The notes: generated by a model from the letters alone, not told the origin. A stretch of 64,000 nt of DNA from Angiostrongylus vasorum (GCA_018806985.1 JADANN010000218.1:62001-126000); one strand, 5' to 3'. Shown: positions 33,248-44,460, counted from the first letter of the stretch. Program-made: numbers and translations.

Positions 33248-35802
33248 TCACTAAGACAAAAGATTGTCTTAGCTAGACAGCAAATCAACTTTCTCCGCCG
33301 CTGCTTTCAACATCGAGTCGTGCCAAAGTTTATAAAAAGAAAACGACTTCACGAGATATGCGGTCTACCAGAGGACAGCCAACAAGTACGAGGCATCGAA
33401 ATGGAACTGCTTCGAGCTGCACTACGAAGCAAGCAGAACGAGATGTTTGCCAGAATGAAGAAGTGTGCGACGAAGGAACATTTTTTGTGCTTTGTATTTG
33501 GAGGATCGCCTTTGGACGAGAATAGTTGGTGGGTCAATATTGATATGCGATTTTATTAGGTCTAATGCCAAAATAACCTTACAACGGAAGTTCGAAAATC
33601 TTTTGGGTAATTCACATGTCTCAGCTTCAAGAAAATTCTACCGCAAACAAATTCTTCACGGTTCTGATAATAGTCAAAATAGGGTTGATAATGCACCAGT
33701 AAAATCTAGGGTCACCGTGATTGGGGGGGCATAACAATACCTGAGAGTACGCGCTCGCTATTAGAATTGGGCCCAAGCTTTGCACCATCACAGCCCATTT
33801 CTAAAACGACCCTGCGTATGATAGCATGTAACCTTTATGAGCTTCAAAATCGACTCCGCTATCAGGCCAAGCAAGAAACATCAAACAGAGATAAAAATCA
33901 AGAGGCGGCGTCACTACCACCATCTCCTTTCCCAAAGACGTTTTTTAGACAGCAGGACCCTAACGATGGAGTTGACATAAAATTCCGCATGTTTTCGGAC
34001 GGCGTTCTCAAGACCCTTAATCACTACCGCGATAGAAAGTTTATCTCTAACCTTACAGCCGCACAAAAATGTGGCATGCGAGAAATTAGAGAATTAATTA
34101 ACTCAAAAAAGAATAAGATTGTCTGTTAGTGATAAAGGGGGAGAGTTCGTAGTTATTCCTCGCCAGCTGGATGTTGAGATAACAGAGGAACATCTTAGTG
34201 ATGCTACCCTCTATCGCCCATCCTCTGAAAAAGGAATACAAAAGTCAATACCGAAAGCTAAACAATCAATGGGTCAGTGTGGCAAAGGCTGCAGGTTTAA
34301 AACCATCGGTTATTTCGCACTTTAAAATCGATACACCAACATGTCCCGTCCTATACCTACTTATTAAAACACATAAGTTGGTATCACCTGATGATCTTGC
34401 GTCAACCAATCCGTCATCATTTAAGGTTAGACCCTATCATCAGCTGTGTAGACGGGCCAACGGATAGAATAACCTGGTTTTTAAGCCTAATACTTACCCA
34501 GTTGCTTAACCATATTCCAGCTCACCTCACAAACACCCAAATGTTCCTAGAACGTCTACGTAACGCGTCTCCTAATAACGCGTACGTGATGGAGTCCTTC
34601 GACGTTACTGCGTTGTACACCAACGTATCGAATGACTCCGCAATGCAAGCCATCTTCGAACTTCTTGTTAAACATGAAGGAAGAATAAATATGCATGGCT
34701 TGTCCATTCAGCAGCTAATGGCTCTCCTAAAGGAGTGCCTGAACTGCTCGATTTTCAGATGGTCTGGGAAATATTTCGCGCAAATAAGGGGGGTTGGCTA
34801 TGGGACAGCGACTGGCACCAAGCCTTGCCATTGTGTTTATGTCTAAGATAGAAGCCCCTGCTCTCGATCTCCGGCCACTACTCTACTGCAGATATGTAGA
34901 TGATTGTTTTGTCATCTTCTCTACGCAGGAGGAGATGGACAAATGCTTTGAATTATTGAACGAGCAGTCTGAGTACATTAAGTTCACCCGGGAGAAACCG
35001 AGAAAAGACTGGCTTCCGTTTTTAAACGTCCAAATAAGCCTATCAAGTAGCGGTTACCTGACAAAGTGGTACCGAAAGCCAAGTAACAAGAACATCCTCG
35101 TTCACTTCCTTTCTTCCCACCCTTCACACACAAAGAGGGCGATTGTGAGAAACATGTTTCGAACAGCCACCTCTGTGTGCACAACCGGGGAACTGAAGGA
35201 AGAATCGCGCGACTTGGCTCGGCAAATAGCCATCTCCAATGGCTACGAAATAGTAACCCCACGAGATAAGTTTAGAAGGAGAGCGACGCGCCCAAGCGAA
35301 ACACTTGGCCAAAAGAAAGTCCCGTTTATGTTGCCCTTTATTAGCGATGAAGTAAGCGTAGCGATTAAACGATGCTTAAGAAGGGCAGGTCTAGAGGAAT
35401 CGGTAGCGATAGTTGAAATACCACCGGCTACTCTACGTCGTCAGTTAGTTCGTAACCGCCTGTATGACCGTCTATGCGAAACAACAAATTGCGTAATCTG
35501 CCCTTATGGCAGGGACGGTGATTGCATGAGCTCAGGTACGATATACCTGATCTCTTGTAATAATTGCGGAGATGAATATATTGGCGAAACGGGCAGGCCT
35601 TTGTGTATCCGTATAAAAAGAACACCTAGATGGCAAACGAAAACTAAGACAAAGTACCCCACTAGGCACGCATAGGATACAAAAGCACAGCGGGGACGAT
35701 TTTGAAGTAAAAGTCAATATCCTTGCGCAGGAGACTAGAACACCAGCGCGAAAACTTCTTGAGGCTTTTTTGGATAAATGCCAAAAACCCTACAATGAAT
35801 AG
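33248..35802 (+). pseudogene. PLE-1 ORF: reverse transcriptase plus GIY-YIG endonuclease, with frame breaks
   Basis: The ORF reads from about SLRQKIVLARQQINFLRR to a TAG at 35800-35802. RT landmarks: LLIKTHK near 34360, FDVTALYTNV near 34600-34630 (motif A aspartate), AMGQRLAPSLA near 34795-34827, and the catalytic YVDD at 34893-34904. The nuclease lies at about 35530-35625: TIYLISCNNCGDEYIGETGR, with the paired cysteines, Tyr-Ile-Gly and the Arg and Glu (RIKEH) typical of PLE GIY-YIG domains. Frame changes fall at 33551 (T4), 33723 (G7), 34105 (A6), 34228 (A5), 34432 (C3), 34788 (G6) and 35615 (A5); each is an over-long run. PLE-2 has the shorter version at two of them. No start codon context was identified; the N-terminus abuts the left arm. 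Confidence 0.88.
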
Positions 35803-36168
35803 CAGGGATGAATGCCCAGAGGTCATACGCGACCTGACCCCGTATGTTCGCATCAATTTCTGATGTGGGATGGTGCAGTCATCAACCTTATGCGACCATA
35901 ATCAGCTGTTCTAATCTTCCTCATGGGAAGGCACGTAAAAAAAGCGGTGAGTTTTTTCGGGAAGCTGTTGACCATGTAATTACCATAGAGTTTTTCGTCT
36001 TTTTGTAAGTGTCATTGAAGCGTTTGGCCTAGTAAATTGTATGTCAGTATACCCTTCCAGGCTCTGAAGAAGGCGATACTGCCGAAACGTCAGCTACTGT
36101 TGTATTGTATTGTGTTTTTCTATGGAAGTAAATGTATGCTGTTTAACAACCTCGCGATTGCTGAACAA
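35274..36168 (+). repeat. PLE-1 right arm (pseudo-LTR)
   Basis: It contains the endonuclease end of the ORF, its stop, about 260 bp of non-coding sequence, the hammerhead-like motif and the AACAACCTCGCGATTGC end. It pairs with 32349-33243 in inverted orientation. Confidence 0.95.
36061..36094 (+). ncRNA. hammerhead-like ribozyme motif of PLE-1
   Basis: CTGAAGA at 36064-36070, a GGC..GCC stem II (36072-36083), GAAA at 36084-36087, then CGTC with the possible cleavage after C36091. Helix III would be just the palindromic ACGT, as in the minimal hammerheads described for Penelope-like elements, which act as dimers. Stem I is short (GCT/AGC). One extra A (36071) between CTGAAGA and stem II departs from the canonical core, so activity is uncertain. 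Confidence 0.5.
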
Positions 36169-36222
36169 GAAAACGACGCATTCATATTCCAATGCCGAGG
36201 TTAATAGAAAGTCGATCCTGGG

Positions 36223-36238
36223 AATTTTTAACCTTTTT
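36223..36238. repeat. PLE-1 target-site duplication, right copy
   Basis: AATTTTTAACCTTTTT directly after the PLE-1 tail and directly before TTTACTGCCTACTC of SINE-C. It matches 32333-32348. Confidence 0.65.
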
Positions 36239-36352
36239 GTTTACTGCCTACTCTTTTTTAATGACAGGGCATATTGCGAAATATAAAGCGCGTTGGTTCC
36301 CCACCATAGGCACCTGCGGTCCAGAGTTTTGCAAATATCTCAGCTTCATTGA
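36239..36352. repeat. SINE-C remnant with internal inversion
   Basis: TTTACTGCCTACTCTTTTT..GCATATTGCGAAATATA reads as a minus-strand SINE-C tail. The next block, GTTCCCCACCATAGGCACC..GCAAATATCTCAGC, reads in the plus orientation. This resembles one side of the foldback arrangement at 13638-14847. PLE-1 interrupts it on the left. Confidence 0.65.
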
Positions 36353-36904
36353 AGTGTGCTTGAGTGAGCTGGTGTCAACATCTGCTCATAAGAAAAAAAG
36401 CTTAGTAGAGATAGAATTCCATAGATTTCATAGATTGCCATAATACTCTGCTATGTGCCGGGTATTTTGGCAAAGATGGTAAGATTCCTCATCTAAGACC
36501 GCCGAACTTATTGAGGAAAGCAGTTAAACGGTAGCTAAAACATTCTGTAGAAGTTTCAGAAGTCGGAATCGGCGTGCTGCATCGTCCCGATTGGTCGAAT
36601 ATACATAGATGGCACATTTTCAGCTCAAAATTGAATTGAAAAAGATTTTTTCCCCCGTCCGACATGTGGGGATGGGCCACTATGTGTCTGAAGAAGTCAG
36701 TAAATTCCTTTTCTAAAGCCTTTTCTAAAAGCAAAGTATGTTCCTAATTTTAGAAATTTTGAGCAGGTTTGTTAAAATCCTACTTATAAAAAAGAGACTA
36801 TTTTTTATTTAATCACAAGGTAAGGCTAGTCGATTTATGACTAGCTCTTGAGATGTTGGTGTGATGTTCATTACATAAGAGGAATAGATGAGAGAGAGAT
36901 GACA

Positions 36905-37180
36905 TCAGGAAGGAAAGGAGCTAGTTCGACCTCCTTCCCAACGCTCTCCTCCAATCCAAGTAGGAACGGCTTAGTCTGGCTATCTCCAACATTGAAAAGA
37001 GAATCGACTCGACCACCATTCTACGAAATCTATGAAGAAGACGAAATTCTCAAGCAGCAGCCGAAACAACACACGAAATGTTCGAAGCTTGTATGTACGA
37101 GGAATGCGCGGAACACGAATCCAATGCAAGAAGTGTTGGGATCCGTAGAGTAGATGTGTTAAGGGCTCACATAAAAAAAT
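36905..37180 (+). repeat. SINE-B copy, 5' part worn
   Basis: CTCCAATCCAAGTAGGAACG, CGACCACCATTCTACGA and CTCAAGCAGCAGCCGAAAC follow the SINE-B 3' half in order. The tRNA-like head is not recognisable. Confidence 0.7.
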
Positions 37181-38064
37181 GGTAATAGATAATATTGATA
37201 TTGATAAAACCACGTAGCAAACTCAGCAACATAAACACGTTCCTGTTAACCCGTGGCTTCTTTTTGTTCCTTCAAATCTGAGTTCTTACAGAGAAAATAA
37301 TGGAACTATCCAATCAATCCAAAGGAGCGTAAAAGTGCTCCTCAAAAGTTTTCCGGAGAACGAAAAGAATTGAAAGAGTAAAAAAGGAAGAACAGATCAG
37401 ACTATTGGAATTCTGCCACCACTGGATTTACATGGAGAACAAATTTGTCAACACAAGCAGAAGAAAGCACTAAATCCCAAAACCAAATCACCCAGTAAAT
37501 CTCGCTTATTTCGATAATTCGACAGCACAAGGATAAAGCCTGACGAGACTGGAAGCAAAAATTTTTTGGTGTCGACAGCTGTGGTTGAGGCAAAGTTCGT
37601 TGTAGGAATACAAAGTCAACTAGACCTGGCTCTGTTGTTTTCCTAACAACGATCGATTTTTTGGTGAGAGTAGATTGAAAGTAATATTAGCAAATTTCAG
37701 TTAGTAATGCGACACAGAGGGAAGTCGACTGAATAAATTGTTATAACTGTGCGACCTAATGACTTACTAAATCCCTTCGTTTGCTTAGCTGCATAGGAGC
37801 GAATTCGATTCTCTTTGTGAAAGCAAAGAGCTGGGAGACTGAACTAGAACGAATCGCTTTCAGGTATGTGAAAATAGAGAAGCTAACAATAATTCAGCGA
37901 ATCAGACTAGGAAAAAAAACAGAACATTTAATAGTACCATGAGGCGAAAAAAATAACCCAATCCTTCATTAACATGTGAATTTTTTTGAAAAGTCGGTCC
38001 AACTTTAACACGCAACATGAATTATTAACGGGAAAACAATCTTCAATGAAAGAAAAAAATAAAT
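37181..38064. other. intron, nothing recognised
   Basis: AT-rich sequence without repeat blocks or a convincing ORF. Confidence 0.5.
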
Positions 38065-38357
38065 AAAGCATAAAACTCTCGGCGTCAATCAGTCTCTGAG
38101 GGATGCGCCATGCATTCGACTTCATTAAGCATCGTTGGGGGGTAATTGAGTGCATATTCGACCTTTAAAATTAGTCGCGATGGCCTACCGATGTATCGAC
38201 CCAGTGCTGCTCTCCCTCCCAGACAAGTCTGGTACCAATTTGCCGACCCCGGAGGGATGGAAGGCTCGGTGAGCCACTAGCGAGAGGATCGATCCCATGT
38301 TCGTGTGTGTGTGTGTGTGCTGCAGAGCACTTCCAATCACTGCGCCACACGCGCCCT
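38065..38357 (-). repeat. SINE-A copy with (GT)n expansion in the head
   Basis: Full-length minus-strand copy (AAAACTCTCGGCGTC to CCACACGCGCCC). The ACACAC of the tRNA-like head has expanded into a (GT)8-type run at about 38301-38319. The palindrome CCAGACAAGTCTGG is perfect here. Confidence 0.85.
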
Positions 38358-38375
38358 TCCATCTGCCGTATACTT

Positions 38376-38756
38376 ACTTGATACTTGAACGGCCCCGTCC
38401 TCACTGGTTGTGCGGGTCCCAGCATAATCACCACTTTTCGGAGATTTGCTGGTTAAGCTATTGTGGTTCCCAGGAATCCCGAGGTCGCCTGGCCAAAGTC
38501 TGTCCACGTATTCACCACCACGGGCACCCGCAGCCCTTATGGATCAGAAGGAGATTTGCCACCATGCGACCTTGATACCAGGACTGTGGTGGATCCTGGT
38601 ATTGGTTTACTCTTAGCTAGGCTTCCTGGTGGAAAAGCGGCCTCCTTCTCAGCTTAGGAGACCCTGCCGGGGGGGACGAATCTCCCCGCTGTACATCGCA
38701 GTCCTACACCCAGGAACACCTCTTAGCCACGATGAGGCGGTAAACCCTCTGCCATA
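38376..38756 (+). repeat. Repeat D copy, full length
   Basis: From TTGATACTTGAACGGCCCCG to GATGAGGCGGTAAACCC. It directly follows the SINE-A copy. Confidence 0.85.
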
Positions 38757-39767
38757 TACATGTAGTAATTTTCACGACTGCATGTGAAAGTGTGCTCGGA
38801 TTCTACCTTGCTCTTCGATTTGATCAAAATTCTAAGACGTAGCGACTGTGAAGTATATGGTCTATTGTCCAAAGCCGTACGCAAGAAATAACTCCAAATT
38901 TATGCTGGAAGAGCTTGAAAAGTCACCCATGAGAAGCATTTTGCCAAAACAGTAGAAATAAATTGCTTCCAACGAATAGTGTAATGCTGTTAAATGAAGC
39001 GAGCTGAACCTTTTGATAGCTCTGGAAGTAAAAGTGACAAAAGGAGACTTTACTGGTGACCGCTCGAATCGTCCGATAACCAGTAAAATTGGAAATATTT
39101 CTAATTGGAGATGTTGAATAAGTGTCACCAATTTCATGATTAAAATCAGCAACTGTGGCATAAAGCGCAATGGTCATCTTCAATTGATCTGCTTGGTGTT
39201 CGACGTGCGAACACATCTGAGAACCTCAACATCTAATTCAGAGTCACCAAGCATTGTGCGATTGTCAAAGCCAAAATGCCCCCTACCGTAATCGAGTAAC
39301 TCGCTTTAAACAGTTCCTGAGATCTATTCACAGCATCACCTGTCCGCCTACTCACCATCAGCTGAACAGTGGACGCACACAAAATATCCATTTGCCTAGA
39401 GGAATACCAGTGGAGTCCGTTCTTCTTTTTCAATAACACCAACGATTACTGTGAATAGTCAGTCGACCAATACAAGACGTGTGGCATGTCAAATCCCAGT
39501 TAAGATTAAGCGTCAAAGAACTTAGAAATCTATCCAGGCTTACAGAAGGAAAAATTGAAGTATTACATGAATTTTTTTCACAAGTTGACAATAAATGGAA
39601 AAAGTAGTACAATACATCCTAGCAAAAGCAGTATTCCAATGATCTCAACGTGCTTGTGCATGATCACAACTACAGTGTACCAAACTGTCACCACTAACCA
39701 ATAAAAAACAAAAAAGACAGATTAAAAACGAAGACATTAAGAACAAAAAGAGCTACTGATCGCCCAC
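38757..39767. other. intron, nothing recognised
   Basis: The last kilobase of the large par-3 intron on the 5' side of the gene. Several 60-100 codon ORFs on both strands are unrelated to anything I recognise. Confidence 0.5.
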
Positions 39768-39898
39768 CTTTCCTGTTGCCTTTTTGTACCTTACAATGGC
39801 GGCTTCAGCCAAATCCGCAACTGTGGCGTTCTCATCGTGACATGGCACTACCACACACACGTCTCCAAAATGCACCGTAACCCGACGTTTCATCGGCG
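39768..39898 (-). CDS. par-3: par-3 exon, first half of the CR1 oligomerisation domain
   Basis: 131 nt, acceptor attatttcag, donor GGAAAG|GTGGGC. It encodes MKRRVTVHFGDVCVVVP and then DLAEAAIVRYKKATGK. C. elegans PAR-3 has RRVTVQFGRMKIVVP and QLADAALLRYKKARG. It joins 15899-16003 in phase 0, giving a complete PB1-like N-terminal domain. The ATG at 39891-39893 lies five bases after the acceptor, so this could be a trans-spliced first exon of a short isoform or an internal exon. No further upstream exon was found in the window. Confidence 0.93.
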
Positions 39899-40177
39899 CT
39901 GAAATAATATAGATACGATAAAAAATTTCGAGAATCTGTCAGTTATACTATGCCATTCATAAAGGAATCGTACTTCCGAGCGAAAATAATTAGATAATAC
40001 CACCGGACACGTTAAGGACAAGCGTCGTGAGCAAGACGAAAGGCTGCTGTAAAAAGGAAAGTGGTGGTCAATAAGACAACAAATCGAGGAATTAACTTAA
40101 AATTCCGACCTTCTATAAAAATCAGCATTAGTAATTAGTATATGTAATTTCCTTTGAACTGCCCTTTTTAAGCTTAC

Positions 40178-42050
40178 ACAAGGTGGGTATCAGTTGTTGT
40201 CGTTGTTGTTGTGATTCGAAGGCTGATGTTTCGGCTCAAAGCCTGGACGTATTTTAAGTAACGCCAATCATATAATTTGGTGAGCTATCTATAGCACTAA
40301 TAAAGATCTCCTGAATAAATGAACATATCTACACATAAATACAGTAATCAATACCGAAAATTAAATAAAAAGTGGTTCAACAAGGAAAAGAGAGTGGATT
40401 TACAGCCTTTAGTTATCTCCCACCTCAAAAATGACCAACCAACTTGCCCTGTATCGTCCTATCTTGTTACTCGTTAAAACACATAAGTTCATTTCTATTG
40501 ATGATCTTGCGTCCACTGAACCATCATCATTTAAGGGTAGACCTATCATCAGTTGTATGAGTGGGCCAACAGGCAGAATAACATGGTTCCTAAACCTTAT
40601 CCTGACCCATCTGCTAAAATTCATACCAACCCATCTGCCCAATACCAAAATATTTCTAGATCACCTACGGTGCACCAATCCAAGCAGCGCGCATGTAATG
40701 GAATCATTCGATGTTACTTAACTTCATGCCAATGTGTCGAATGACTCCGAAATGCAAGCCATTCTCGAGCTGCTCGCTAAGCATGAAAAGAAAATAAAAC
40801 TTTACGGCTTATCAAGTGCGCAACTAATGAATCTCTCAAAACAGTGTCTTAGTTGTTCAATCTTCAGGTGGTCTGAAAAATACTTTGCACAAATTAGAGG
40901 CTTCGCCATGGGACAGGGATTAGCACCAAGGCTTGCCGTCGTTTTTCATGTCTAAGGTGGAAGTTCCAGTTCTCGCTCGCCGACCCTTACTCTACTGTCG
41001 ATACATCGAGGAACTGCTTCATCGTCTGTTGCACACAAGAAAAGATAGATGAGTGCTTTCAAATGTTAAGCAGACAGTCAGAGTATATAAAATTCACACG
41101 GGAAAAACCAACCAAGAACTGGCTTCCATTGTTAAACAACAAATAACCAAAATAATGTTTCAAACCTAAGAAAGATCCCTTTCAAGCTACTACTCATTTC
41201 AAACGAAATAAGTTACGCCGTAGAAAAAAAAGGTGTTAAAAATTATGGGGCGATCATTGAGCTTTCACCCAGTACCCTATGCCGCCAATTAGTTCGCAAC
41301 CGCCTCTATGATCGTTTATGCAGCTCAGAAAACAGTATGATCTGTCCTAACGGGAGAGACGGGGATTGCATGAGTTCAGGTACAAAAAACTTGATCTCAT
41401 GTAAGGAATGTGGTGAGGAATACATTGGGGAAACGGGTAGACCGTTTTGTGTTCGCATAAAAGAACATCTGGATGCGAAGTTTAAAATTCGACAAAGTAC
41501 TTCGCTAGGTACACATGCAGCATAAGAGCACAAAGATGACTACTTTGAAGTGACTATTAGGATCTTAGCGAAGGAATCAAAAAGAACAATGCGAAAGACT
41601 CTTGAAGCGTCCTTGTATAAATTTCAAAAATCCAGAAATGAACCGGGAAGGTGAAGGTCTCACTATCACACGTGACCTTTCGCCTTTTTTTAAAATGATT
41701 TTTTCAATCTGGATGAGGTTCATTCGTCGTCACACGTGAACAGTACACGAGTGGCCGCCACCTAAGAAAATGCTGAGCAGTTTTTGAACAGCATGGCACA
41801 CTTTTTATATAATAGATCCTCACTAGTAGTATAAACAGTTCGCCTAATTATATGAATACTCTCCTATTTTTAAAAAAATTTAAAATTTAACTAAAGATTA
41901 AAACTAAAAAGTTTAAAATAAAAGGATAAAATTATATGAATAGCGTTACATATGCTCGCACGTTTATGCTCTGAAGAAGGTGAAGCCACCGAAACGCCAT
42001 CCACGGAATCACGACGTCAGCAACAACTGATACCAACCTCACGTCAGCAC
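40178..42050 (+). mobile_element. PLE-2, decayed Penelope-like element
   Basis: Same family as PLE-1 but 5'-truncated inside the RT and with an internal deletion between RT and nuclease. Short inverted ends remain: about 40178-40250 is the complement of about 41960-42045 (shared CAACAACTGATACC). The 3' end keeps CTGAAGAAGGTGAAGCCACC and GAAACGCC, a broken version of the hammerhead-like motif. It lies just upstream of par-3 exon 39768-39898 on the gene's 5' side. Confidence 0.85.
40345..41658 (+). pseudogene. PLE-2 RT and GIY-YIG remnants
   Basis: RT parts: SSFKGRPIISCMSGPTGRIT, then MESFDVT, a TAA stop, NVSNDSEMQAILELL, and AQIRGFAMGQGLAPRLA. A shift at the TTTTT before CATGTC follows, and the catalytic box is damaged (TACATCGAGGAACTG where YIDD is expected). 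The nuclease is better kept: KNLISCKECGEEYIGETGRP, then VRIKEHLDAKFKIRQ, with a TAA in the following stretch. The ORF ends near 41658. Non-functional. Confidence 0.85.
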
Positions 42051-42664
42051 CACAAGGGCAGTTCGTTGGATCGAGAACATTTATAACACAGACTAACTGA
42101 CGAAAGTTGTTCTGAAGAGACTTTAAAGATGCTCAGAAACCATGCATCACTCGTTGCTACCTTCCATTGTCTTCGTTTTTCCAGATGATTTGAAGAGAAA
42201 CAAAGGAATTGACAATCCTTTTACGTGGGTACGTTCAAATTGAAATCAACAGCACAACAACCGGTTGAGCAAACTAACCAGTTGGTAAAGTAGTTTCGCC
42301 TGACACAGTCACAATAAAGAGAAGAAATGTCCATTCTTTAGCATAAATTTCAAAACAAACTCTTACTTGAAATACTGAACGCTTATGAAAAACGTTGCTT
42401 CCATATCCGTTATGAAAGTCAAATGGCTAGAATGAACTACAACTTAAAAAAAACAGATAAATGGTGGTCAACTTGTACATAGCACAGCCAATTTTTTGAA
42501 CACATAACTAACGTCACATGGAGTAATACGGTGGGGATATATGGCCGCTATCAACTTTAAACAAGGACGCTGAGAGATGCGTAAAACTAGGAACCTCAGT
42601 TGAACTTCGAACACTCGATTACCCAATAGCAGAGACACGTGATATCCACTGCATCAACCGAGGC

Positions 42665-42860
42665 CATTGTTTTGCCTTTCCCTCAGCCATATTTCTTACT
42701 CTTTCTGCGGCATCAGCAATCACACTTTCACACCCGTTGACGGGTGATTGAGCCCAATTGAGGTTCCGAGTTTTGCTCAAACCGCAGCATCCTTGTGGCT
42801 CTATTTCACATAGTACCCTGCCATGAAAAAAGGTATAAGAAGTAAATAAGAGTTAAGAAA
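42665..42860 (-). repeat. SINE-C-like remnant, diverged
   Basis: CCCTCAGCCATATTTCTTAC, GGCATCAGCAATCACAC, CCCGTTGACGGGTGATTGAG and CACATAGTACCCTGCCATG recall the SINE-C 5' region and tail. Rearranged. Confidence 0.5.
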
Positions 42861-43904
42861 TTCGGAACCAACATGACTTAGCTCACACTGACTTTAGCTA
42901 ACTTATACACAATCTACTAGACCAGATATTTAATCCAAGGTATAGCCGTTTTACAACGAGAAGACTCTGATTTCCTGTAATCCATGGAATGTGGCCTTTT
43001 ACTTTTTGCCTAAAGACGTAATTTAAACACGAAAGCAACTGCACAAGCGGCATTCCCTCCAGCGCGAGATGATGGTGCCTCCAAAAATTCAGAGCTCGCT
43101 TTCAGCTGTTAGAAAATTTAGATCACGATCAATTCTCAAACTGAAAGAATAACTTATAAAAAACTATGCGTATACTTTTAGAGTGATGAAGCAAGCTCTT
43201 CTAATTTTACAAATTCTCAACTCATCTGTAAAATTCCAAACTTTTCCAGTAGTTCGCTAGTCCAATAGCAAATCACCGTCTTTTGCCGAAAAATCAACTT
43301 TGGCGCGAAATGTTTTAATCGCTGCGATGGAGGGTCGGGCGGTGGCACTAATAAAGTTCCTAATCATCTCGTCTATGGCTCGATGTTGTCGTAGATATCT
43401 GCTGTTTTTTGGCGAACAGTGCCGCCAAGCTCGACAGTCGGCTTATACTTTACTCACATATGTTTTACCGTATCCTGTGGTAACTATGTGTAAACGACTC
43501 CTATTTTTCTTTCCATTCACTTAATTGCAGCCTTTTGATGAAATAATGCAGGAAAAGATCGGCATTTAGAGAAGCACAGCGTGATTAAGGTTGATATGAA
43601 AAGTGTAAGTGAACCTGACGCCTCCACATTTGAATCCACTCACGTCTCAGTGCAAGCACCTAGCCGTTTTTCATCAGTCTGCAAACTCCCAGCAATGTGT
43701 CACGTAGCACGTTACTAGCTGGTTCGAGATGCCTCACATATTGAGGATCTAAGCGATCACTTATCAAATAAGTGGTCTAGAAAGAAATGACGAGATAGCT
43801 ACATCAGTACCACTTAATAGGGATTATTGGTACAATGATCTATTCAAAAAAGAAGTGTTGAAATAGTTCTGACAAACAAAATAAGGGCACAGTATGAGCA
43901 AAGC
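42861..43904. other. nothing recognised
   Basis: Upstream of the most 5' par-3 exon found. It holds a 74-codon ORF at 43300-43524 (plus) with no family resemblance. Confidence 0.5.
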
Positions 43905-44110
43905 GCTGGATCGATCGACTCCGCCTTGGACCTGTAACGCATTCCATCCCGCCGGAGTCGAAAAACCAGTTAACAGAACTGTCTGAGAACAGTTCGCTAT
44001 CTGCAGTCCCTAAAAGATGATGACTGCTTTTGATGGAGAACAGGGAACACCCTCCTACGGTTAACCCAACGCCTCCAGAGCGAATTGACTCGAACAGTTA
44101 TGTTTAGGCC
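43905..44110 (+). repeat. SINE-B-like remnant, diverged
   Basis: GGATCGATCGACTCCGCC, CATTCCATCCCGCCGGAGTC, CAGAACTGTCTGAGAACAG and GCGAATTGACTCGA keep SINE-B order at low identity. Confidence 0.5.
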
Positions 44111-44329
44111 ATGATTAAATAAAAGACTGTTTCTGCAGATGTAGTACCACGCTATGTGCCATCTTGTGTACCACGGATTTCTGCAGGACGCATTGCCGCG
44201 AAAATCAGATCATATTGGATGGCGGTAACAGATAAAAATCCGTCCTGTACAAAGGAACACCTTCGAGTGAAGTTGTTCATTCGATCGGTGCACCACTTTG
44301 TTGGATTCGAGTCCATGCCACAACGAACA

Positions 44330-44460
44330 CCCACAAGGTGACAACGACCACCTGTGGACCATCGACTTGGATGAATCCGGGTCTGAAGAAGACAAAGACT
44401 TCGAAACGTTAACCGCATAAACATTTTATACCAACCTCGTGTCAGCTCAACAATCCGGGA
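44330..44460 (+). mobile_element. small hammerhead-bearing element, 3' end
   Basis: The block TGTGGACCATCGACTTGGAT followed by the hammerhead-like motif and ACCAACCTCGTGTCAGCTCA matches the element at 47070-47650 (GTGGACCATCGACTCGGAC ... CAACCTCGTGTGAGCTCA). The upstream part could not be aligned. It lacks PLE coding sequence. Confidence 0.65.
44377..44416 (+). ncRNA. hammerhead-like motif
   Basis: CTGAAGA at 44383-44389, an extra A, GAC..CTTC as a weak stem II, GAAA at 44403-44406, CGTT with possible cleavage after 44410, then AACCG facing CCGGGT for stem I with one mismatch. It looks decayed compared with the copy at 47126-47165. Confidence 0.45.

Larger units (their letters stand above)
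32349..36222 (+). mobile_element. PLE-1, nearly complete Penelope-like retroelement
   Basis: A 3.9 kb element with inverted terminal arms of about 0.9 kb, a reverse-transcriptase plus GIY-YIG endonuclease ORF between and across the right arm, and a 3' tail after the right arm (36169-36222, ATGCCGAGGTTAATAGAAAG). It is flanked by a likely 16 nt duplication. Penelope-like elements characteristically join an RT of this type to a GIY-YIG nuclease and carry LTR-like repeats that may be inverted at the 5' end. The near identity of the arms suggests a recent insertion. I cannot place it in a named PLE clade by eye. Confidence 0.92.
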
